Shown piece after piece: positions 14,838 to 20,695 of a DNA stretch of 20,695 nucleotides. The notes below the pieces were generated by a model that was given only the letters and a program-made list of their open reading frames with translations, ran no database searches and had not been told where the DNA came from. Each line of letters begins with the position of its first letter. Position 1 is the first letter of the stretch. Source of the stretch: Stentor coeruleus (lineage: Eukaryota; Ciliophora; Heterotrichea; Heterotrichida; Stentoridae); NCBI GenBank assembly GCA_001970955.1, contig MPUH01001229.1:1-20695 (forward strand), given 5' to 3'. The translations under genes and the position numbers were made by a program.

Positions 14838-16208
14838 ATGGAAGTTCAAGAATTACGCAGTCTTTTGCAATCCTCCCGTGGAGAAAAAGGTAAAAGCTTG
14901 ATGGATCATCTGCAGGAATTGTTTTCTCAGCTGATCTACGACAATCCTCGCTGCCCTCTGTCCTCGCTAGAGCTTTATTCCCAAGATATCAAAAAGCATG
15001 GATTCAGTTACCTGCATTCATCCACTGCAAATCATGGAGAACTTGCTGATATACTGAAGTGGGCAAACTTAGAACAAAAGCTCATAGATAGGCCTAAAGA
15101 AGAAAACGATGAGGGCGTCTTAGTTGAAGTAACTCCAGAAGCTTTGCCAGCAATCTCAGATATAATGGAAGACCGCCAATTACTCAGGTGGGCAGGGATA
15201 GATTTGGGTGAAGAAGAGTGCTGGAGGTTGCGACAAGCACTTAAGAAGCTAGTTAAAGAAAAATCAGCTAAAGATATAAGGTTTTGGGGCAAAATTTATG
15301 GGACTGAAAAAGATTATTATGTAGTTGAAGGCCAAGGCGAAGCTGGGGAGGAAGAAGAAAGGCCACCTGATTTTGAAAAAAAGGGAGAAGGTGTTAACCA
15401 GTTCACGTATTGGGTCACAGATTCAGCTTTTAATAATTGGAATGAACTTCCAGATGTTACTCCTGCCCAACTGAAAGTTGCTAGGAAAATAAGAAAACTA
15501 TTTACTGGCAATTTAAATGCTCCTGTTGTCTCAAATCCGCATTTCCCTGGGAAAGAGAAGGAACTCCTGCGTGCACAGATTGCTAGAATTACCCATGGGA
15601 CAATGCTAGAGCCTAAAGGTCTTCATAAATTAGTAGAAGACAACCCTAACGAAATCGAAAATGAAGAAGAGCCTGTTTATTTGACAACAACTCAGCTTAA
15701 AGATCAGAATAATTGGCTTCATGCTTTGCCTGGTATATTAAAATGTGGTAGGATTGTTCACATGGACCCTGAAGTACCTGATGATGCGGATATTGATATT
15801 GAAATCCTTAAAGCACAACAGATTGAAAAAGATCCATTTGAAATGAGGTTGAAGCCTATAGTAAAAGATGCAGAAGTGCCTACACTTGGCAAGGGCTGGG
15901 TGCAAAGATATGTAAATGACCCTCAAGAATATATAGAAAAAGTTCCAAAGAAAGGTACTTGCACTTTTGCTGTAAATGTAATGAGATCTTTGTGGTGGCC
16001 TGGCGTGATAATAGTGCAGCAAAATGAAAAGTGGCTACATTTCTATATGGGCAATGGGCTTAAAGTTGAGATTGAGAGGATTTATCCAATTTATCCGCCA
16101 GTTATCAAAGATGAGCCTGTTGACCGACAAGAATTTGCTGAACCTTATCCAGAAACCAAGCCTGAAGAACCAAAAGAAGAAAAGGAAGAGGATGTGGCTG
16201 AGGACTAG
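14838..16208 (+). CDS. RSPH4A: radial spoke head protein RSP4/RSP6 (RSPH4A/6A)
   Basis: RSP4/6 form the head of the ciliary radial spokes that relay signals from the central pair to the dynein arms. The 456-residue length matches Chlamydomonas RSP4 and RSP6. The N-terminal helical part is followed by the family core: DIRFWGKIYGTEKDYYVVEG (about 146-165), an acidic loop (GEAGEEEERPPDFE), and GVNQFTYWVTDSAFNNWNEL (about 185-204). Further on are LPDVTPAQLKVARKIRKLFT, the NPHFPGKEKELLRAQIARI segment and NNWLHALPGILKCGR. The last 40 residues are Glu/Pro/Lys-rich, as in other members. No transmembrane or signal sequence is present. The gene is complete and uninterrupted and ends in TAG, with TATATAATATT 6 nt later. 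It is on the same strand as the RIB43A-like gene two genes upstream. Confidence 0.95.
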   Translation: MEVQELRSLLQSSRGEKGKSLMDHLQELFSQLIYDNPRCPLSSLELYSQDIKKHGFSYLHSSTANHGELADILKWANLEQKLIDRPKEENDEGVLVEVTPEALPAISDIMEDRQLLRWAGIDLGEEECWRLRQALKKLVKEKSAKDIRFWGKIYGTEKDYYVVEGQGEAGEEEERPPDFEKKGEGVNQFTYWVTDSAFNNWNELPDVTPAQLKVARKIRKLFTGNLNAPVVSNPHFPGKEKELLRAQIARITHGTMLEPKGLHKLVEDNPNEIENEEEPVYLTTTQLKDQNNWLHALPGILKCGRIVHMDPEVPDDADIDIEILKAQQIEKDPFEMRLKPIVKDAEVPTLGKGWVQRYVNDPQEYIEKVPKKGTCTFAVNVMRSLWWPGVIIVQQNEKWLHFYMGNGLKVEIERIYPIYPPVIKDEPVDRQEFAEPYPETKPEEPKEEKEEDVAED

Positions 16209-17180
16209 ATTAGCTATATAATATTATTTACTAAATTTAAGGTATCTTTCAGATCAACTCATTTAGAGTGTTTTGTGTTATATCATATATTTCTATAATC
16301 TAATTTGCAGATTCCTTGTAATATAAGGCCAGAAAACTTGGATAAACTACATCTCCCAATGGGCTTTCTCCCCTATAAGCTAACTTTTTCATTAAGATAA
16401 CTTTCTTTTATGGAGCTCGAAAGCTCTTTTTCGAAGAGTTTGAAATTATTACTAATACCACCTAGTAAGAATTTTAATATATTCGAATTTGATTTCCAGG
16501 TTTATATATTGACCTAAGATATACTCAACTACTTCAGTGTTTGTGATGACAATTTTAAAAGCAAATTTTCTAGTGTGTTAGAATTATTTTTACTTAAAAT
16601 GGAGGGATGCTTATGGCTTTTATTAAACTTAGCCTTTGAAATTCTGAATAAATTTAAAATCCACCTGACTTAAAATTTTCATTGCACTTTAAGTTTCTCT
16701 GATAATCCAGCTAGTATTATTGCTTTAAGTAGCTTTTATGTAATTAATATTAATATTAATATAATAGTACTTTAATTGAAAAATTCTTATATCGTATTAC
16801 TATATAATTTAATGGAAAGTAATTTATTTTCTTTGGAAAACCTTTGTTAGCTTCAAGCTCATTTTATTCTTAATTCTTTTCATAAATTCCCAATTTCATT
16901 AGTTTTCAGATTCAAAAAATAGAGTTATTATATCTGTGCATTGTGCTTGACTTATTACAAAATCCCTTCTCTTGCCAATCTATATGAGCAGCTTAAACCT
17001 CCGATAATTTAGCTCAAATACTATATCCTTTTTTCCTAGCATGCTTTGGCATTATATCACAAGTAAAATTTACCAAATAATATTAATGAATTTTATTCAT
17101 ATGCACCATTATTATAGATTCAAAAATAGTATTTATATGCACTTATCAAAGCTTGTATCTTCCATATATTACTTATATAT
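16209..17180. other. convergent intergenic region with a minus-strand coding remnant
   Basis: This 972-bp gap lies between convergent genes and should hold both 3' ends. It contains a TAATAT microsatellite (about 16741-16766), a small hairpin GAGCT-CGAA-AGCTC followed by five T near 16412-16430, and broken coding-like sequence on the minus strand, listed separately. Confidence 0.5.
16290..17030 (-). pseudogene. possible decayed gene, unknown family
   Basis: Reading the minus strand from about 17030 leftward, coherent segments appear. They include AAHIDWQEKGFCNKSSTMHR, KLMKLGIYEKN, NELEANKGFPKKINYFPLNY (35 open codons ending at a TAA at 16756-16758), AFKIVITNTEVVEYILGQYI and GGISNNFKLFEKELSSS (33 open codons). 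They are broken by in-frame TAA, TAG and TGA and by at least two frame changes. AT-rich DNA can produce such strings by chance, so this is weaker than the EF-hand remnant. No family is recognised. Confidence 0.3.
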
Positions 17181-19340
17181 TCAAAGTTTTTTAAGTCCAA
17201 GAACTCCTTCAGCCCCTGGATCACCTAAATACGTCAACGTGATCCTAGCTTTAGCAGGTAGTGTAACAAAATCACTAAAGCTCGCAGCAATGATATTTCC
17301 ATCTGAATGTCGTCCCCAGTTCTTTCCAACAGGGCAGTAATCTAAGAATATAGGCTCCCCATTGACCAAAATCTCAATTCTAGGTTTCTTCCTCGCAAAG
17401 ACTGCATAGAAAATTTCATAAAGCCCAGAAGCAGCAACAATCACACTAGTTCCTCCAATTTCCCATAAATAATTTTCAGGGCATGTGTTTACACTTTCAT
17501 ACTCCCAAGGCACAGCATAAGACCCTTTAACTTCTCCGCTTCTCCAAAGCCATCTTGCTACACAGTTTTCAGAGCACAGCATTTCATTTAAACTATTCTG
17601 TTCGCTTATAAAGGAAGAAATCCTCTCATCAAGCTCAAGTCTTATTCTTGACAAATCTCTTTGTACTGTATCTAGTCCATTTTCGTTTCTATAAGTAGTT
17701 GTCTTATACGGTCTTTCTTCTTTATAAATTTCTTCAACTGAAGACTTGTTTATTCTTGTAACGCTATTTTCCAGTATCAGACTATTGATTTCATGTATTC
17801 CTGGCTTTTTATCTATAAGCAAGGTTAGTTCTTTTTCCTTTCTTAATATTAAATCCTTTAGTTCGTCATTGGATAACTGCATTTGTCTTGTAATATCTCT
17901 ATTGGTCTTATCGATAATCTCCCTAGCATCTCTGGCTTCAAATTTCCCATCAATAACTTTTCTAAATTCAGACTTGTCCACAGCTGCATGTTTCAGATCT
18001 GCTATTTCTCTATACAACCTATCTATTTCCTGCTTCAAAGCTTTAAGCTCCTCAAATCTTGACCCGGTGTATTGCTGCACTGATTTCACCCCTTCTTCAA
18101 AATTCACTCTAGAATTCTCTGAGACAATTCTTATGTTATCATGGGCTTGGGATACGTCATCCTGTAAACTTCTAATGCTTTGTTCAATCTTTAAGCATTT
18201 ATCTCCAAATATCTCTTGACTTTTAAGTGCTTCATATCTTAAATTCTGCACTTGCTCTTTAATCTCAGCCTGTAATAAAGATCTAATTTCTAATACTTGC
18301 TCAGAGTCAGCTTTTATATTAATACTGCTCAGAAGCTTTTCAAAATCTTTTTTTTCAGTTTTTTTGTTTATTCCAGCAGTGAATGTGTTTTGCAAATCTT
18401 CTATTCTGTTTTTTAAAGTTGTGGCTGAGTTTTCTATCTTGGAAATATATGCAAGGATTTTGGATTCAGAGTCTTTTTGAGAATTTTGTAAAAGGGCTAT
18501 TGTTGACTCGAGCTCACCACGATCAACTTTGCGAATAGACTCTTGAGATAGGTACTTCGAAACATCTACTTTTTCAGCTTTACCTTCAACTTGACCAATA
18601 AGTTCAGTAACTGACTCGTAAAGCTTAGTTAAATCGATTGACTCAGCTTTACTTGCTAGTAAAGTTTCCATATCAGCTTTATTAGCTTTTCTATGTAAAG
18701 CATTTGCCACACTTTGTTTGTTAGCTTTTTCTTCTAGTAATTCTGTTAGTTCTTCTTTAGATACCTTAGATTCTAAGGATTCAAGTGATGTTTGGATTTG
18801 CTGAATATCCCGTTTGCTTGCGCATTGTTGAAATTTTCTATAATTTTCTTCGTTCATCTCTTCAATAACTGCTCGTAATGCTCGCAGCTCAGATTGTACT
18901 TCGCGAAGGTCAGCTTTTTCACTTAGAGAACTTCTTAGCTCTTCATAAGAAGCTTTTGTACCTAAAAGATATTGAAGATCGTTTCTTGATACTTTGTCTT
19001 CTACTATGGAGTAAACGTCGTCTATGTTCATTTTGCCCTCCAATGCTGTTTTCATATCTGAAAGTGTACGAGATACTTCAGAAAATGTTGTTTTTAATGA
19101 TAAGCATTGCCCAATTTCAGTTTTTGAAGCCTTGCCTGGCATCTGTAGCTCGATTTCTTTTAGGCATGCTCCATGGGACTTGACAACATCTGACAAAGCT
19201 TTGAATGTAAGTCTTACTATTTCTTGTACAGAACGCCAATCATTAAGGCCATTTATAAGATCTTCAACTAACACTGGATTATAAGCATCCGTTTCTAGGC
19301 GGCTTCTAATAAGTGTATAGTCTCTAACAGGACTAGTCAT
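17181..19340 (-). CDS. coiled-coil protein with 13-residue repeats and C1q/TNF-like C-terminus
   Basis: The 719 residues are almost entirely helical up to about 585. Between residues 70 and 266 a 13-residue unit beginning Lys-Ala/Val recurs. Units start at K70, K83, then 103, 116, 129, 142, then 192, 205, 218, 231, and again at 254. Examples are KVSKEELTELLEE, KANKQSVANALHR and KANKADMETLLAS. A plain heptad coiled coil follows (about 270-520). Residues about 591-719 are beta-rich and resemble the C1q/TNF-like jelly roll: SGLYEIFYAVFARKKPRIEI, LVNGEP, then HSDGNIIAASFSDFVTLPAK and EGVLGLKKL, the characteristic Gly-x-Leu-x-Leu-x-Lys-Leu end. No signal peptide is present, so it is probably intracellular, which is unlike secreted C1q proteins. 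A basal-body or cytoskeletal role is plausible but unproven. It ends in TGA, convergent to RSP4/6. Confidence 0.8.
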   Translation of the reverse strand: MTSPVRDYTLIRSRLETDAYNPVLVEDLINGLNDWRSVQEIVRLTFKALSDVVKSHGACLKEIELQMPGKASKTEIGQCLSLKTTFSEVSRTLSDMKTALEGKMNIDDVYSIVEDKVSRNDLQYLLGTKASYEELRSSLSEKADLREVQSELRALRAVIEEMNEENYRKFQQCASKRDIQQIQTSLESLESKVSKEELTELLEEKANKQSVANALHRKANKADMETLLASKAESIDLTKLYESVTELIGQVEGKAEKVDVSKYLSQESIRKVDRGELESTIALLQNSQKDSESKILAYISKIENSATTLKNRIEDLQNTFTAGINKKTEKKDFEKLLSSINIKADSEQVLEIRSLLQAEIKEQVQNLRYEALKSQEIFGDKCLKIEQSIRSLQDDVSQAHDNIRIVSENSRVNFEEGVKSVQQYTGSRFEELKALKQEIDRLYREIADLKHAAVDKSEFRKVIDGKFEARDAREIIDKTNRDITRQMQLSNDELKDLILRKEKELTLLIDKKPGIHEINSLILENSVTRINKSSVEEIYKEERPYKTTTYRNENGLDTVQRDLSRIRLELDERISSFISEQNSLNEMLCSENCVARWLWRSGEVKGSYAVPWEYESVNTCPENYLWEIGGTSVIVAASGLYEIFYAVFARKKPRIEILVNGEPIFLDYCPVGKNWGRHSDGNIIAASFSDFVTLPAKARITLTYLGDPGAEGVLGLKKL

Positions 19341-20084
19341 TTTTAAATTATGAAAAATGTGTCTAGGGATAATTTAAAACAAAATTTTAAAGCGGTTAGA
19401 TATTGGGGGAAAATAACCATGAATTTTAGCATCTTGCTTTTTAGATATTTTAAAGTCAAAATCACTACTCAATAAATTATTTTTAGCTTAGGGTATTTGC
19501 TTCATATAAAGTACAATTATTAGATAAATACTTAAAATCAAAAACATATACTTTAAACTTTTCAATCCAATATAACATAATTTATATTAATATCAATCTT
19601 TTTTCTTCAAATATCATTATCTAATTATATACCAAATCAATAAAACTCTCATAATCTTTTTCAGCAATAATTTCTGAGAATTTTCTATCTGAACTCTCCT
19701 CTTCAATTGAGTACTACCTTCAAAAGTACCTAAAGCCTACTCTTTCAGCATAAGAAATAATTCTTACATATCTCATTTAAATAATATTAATAATCAAAAG
19801 CCTTCCAATTTATCATAATTATTTATATTCTAATTCTAAAAACTGAATTAAATGCCATAACTTTTGAAATTTAAAACTCTAAATCTAGTATCATCTATAA
19901 GTCCCTTTCTTCTAACTAACCTCATTTTCAATCTTTATTTATCATAACCCATACTCTCAATAATCTTATATTCCAAAAAATATTTTAAATCCTTCATAGC
20001 ACTTAATATTCACTTTAAACTCTTCGACAGTCAAAAAATATCGAAATCTTAAAACTAAAGGGGAGACCTAATCCTTAAATTCTA
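19341..20084. other. AT-rich intergenic region, weak minus-strand coding traces
   Basis: The gap lies between two minus-strand genes and must hold the coiled-coil gene's promoter. Short coherent minus-strand segments are visible, such as IIESMGYDK then RLKMRLVRRKGLIDDTRFRV, and YSIEEESSDRKFSEIIAEKD. They are broken by stops of all three kinds, so no gene can be called. Confidence 0.5.
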
Positions 20085-20624
20085 TTATTGGAGCTTTTCC
20101 TTAGCATCCTTAATGAATAGTTCTATCTCTTGAGCAATAATCAAGGCTTCTCCAACTTTTTTCTCAGCAAAATCATCATCAAATTGAGTCCTCTTCTCTA
20201 CTAAAGAAACTCCTAACATCAAGAGATAAATCACGATTGTGCCTTCAACCAACCCTCTGTAAACATTTCTTCTATTATCGTCAGGGTCTGCTATTCTTAT
20301 ATACCCTTGTTTTTCATGCACATAAATATCATCATCAGGCGTCCCACCAGGATGATCTGGCATAGCATGATATGCAACTGAAAAACTGTGAAAAGGACCA
20401 TATCTGTCATAATAATAGTAAGGATCTTCGTCATCACTGTGCCTATGCCAAGAGCCTTCTGGGACTTTCTTGTAATAGTGATGCGAAACAAGGTTATGGT
20501 CGCCATGAGAACCACTGTGGCCTTCAGCATGATGACCTTCGTGGCCATGCGAAGAACTATGACTCGCTGCAGCAGTAGCATGGTGAGTTCCTGCGTACCT
20601 AACAATTCTAAGCAAGGACAGCAT
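20085..20624 (-). CDS. His-rich single-pass membrane protein, probably mitochondrial
   Basis: The product is 179 residues. The first 12 residues (MLSLLRIVRYAG) are basic and hydrophobic, with no early acidic residue, like a mitochondrial presequence. Residues 14-50 are extremely rich in His, Gly and Ser (HHATAAASHSSSHGHEGHH). An acidic Tyr-rich part follows (DDEDPYYYYDRYGPF), then HPGGTPDDDIYVHEK, a membrane segment at about 127-142 (VEGTIVIYLLMLGVSLVE) and a charged C-terminal helix. Size and layout resemble small accessory subunits of respiratory complexes, many of which are lineage-specific in ciliates, but I cannot name the complex. The His tract could bind metal. The ATG is directly preceded by TATAATAAA and the gene ends in TAA. 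Confidence 0.6.
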   Translation of the reverse strand: MLSLLRIVRYAGTHHATAAASHSSSHGHEGHHAEGHSGSHGDHNLVSHHYYKKVPEGSWHRHSDDEDPYYYYDRYGPFHSFSVAYHAMPDHPGGTPDDDIYVHEKQGYIRIADPDDNRRNVYRGLVEGTIVIYLLMLGVSLVEKRTQFDDDFAEKKVGEALIIAQEIELFIKDAKEKLQ

Positions 20625-20633
20625 TTTATTATA
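20625..20633 (-). promoter_or_regulatory. TATAATAAA element of the His-rich protein gene
   Basis: TATAATAAA (minus strand) touches the ATG at 20624. Confidence 0.45.
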
Positions 20634-20665
20634 TTGGTTTTTAATTATGTCCTTACAATTAAAGG

Positions 20666-20685
20666 AGATTCTCCTTGGAGAATCT
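20666..20685. repeat. 9-bp inverted repeat upstream of the His-rich protein gene
   Basis: AGATTCTCC and GGAGAATCT flank a TT spacer about 41 bp upstream of the start codon at 20624. It is relatively GC-rich for an intergenic site. It could be a dimeric factor-binding site or simply a hairpin. Confidence 0.6.
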
Positions 20686-20695
20686 GACGCCTATA

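Noticed and set aside
19660-19770. A small minus-strand gene ending in an acidic stretch (YSIEEESSDRKFSEIIAEKD), with TGA and TAG removed by excising about 15 nt between two GTAC repeats
   Set aside because: The excision that would keep the frame lacks GT-AG ends, the GT-AG version is 16 nt and changes the frame, and the product would be under 50 residues with no homology.
1-20695. CRISPR arrays, insertion sequences, bacterial operons, telomeric repeats and rRNA genes
   Set aside because: None is visible. The tandem repeats have no spacers, no transposase is recognisable and neither window end carries a telomere-like repeat.

Overview
The window looks like macronuclear DNA of a heterotrich ciliate, most likely Stentor or a close relative. 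It is AT-rich and gene-dense. Two genes are each interrupted by one intron of exactly 15 nt (5758-5772 and 12270-12284), which is a heterotrich hallmark. The genes read in the standard genetic code: TAA, TAG and TGA all serve as stops and Trp is TGG. That fits Stentor and argues against ciliates that read TAA/TAG as Gln or TGA as Trp.

Layout from left to right. Positions 1-2845 hold no intact gene, only decayed coding traces (one is a clear EF-hand/CDPK remnant), repeats and a strongly C-poor tract. A PHD/ePHD chromatin protein (minus, 2846-4462) is divergent from a PRP4-type splicing kinase (plus, 5067-6365, one intron). After a 1.75-kb gap with another coding remnant come an F-box-like protein (8117-9511) and a secreted cysteine-containing glycoprotein (10348-11307). 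A tight plus-strand run follows: Sec61 beta (12200-12451, seen only after removing its intron), Prp18 (12599-13465), a short RIB43A-like ciliary protein (13528-13962), a signal-peptide-bearing Fe/Mn superoxide dismutase homologue (13994-14716) and a radial spoke head protein RSP4/6 (14838-16208). Convergent to these is a 719-residue coiled-coil protein with a C1q/TNF-like C-terminus (minus, 17181-19340), then a His-rich, probably mitochondrial single-pass membrane protein (minus, 20085-20624).

The genes are functionally mixed, but two themes recur. Two are spliceosome factors (Prp4 kinase and Prp18) in a genome with 15-nt introns, and this Prp18 lacks the invariant loop normally linked to 3' splice site docking. 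Two, possibly three, are ciliary (RIB43A-like, RSP4/6, perhaps the coiled-coil protein), as expected for a heavily ciliated cell.

Five points deserve a second look: the Prp18 loop loss; the secreted SOD with all four metal ligands but altered second-sphere residues; a TATAATA-like element abutting most start codons; the 13-residue repeat array of the coiled-coil protein; and intergenic DNA that appears to contain degraded genes.
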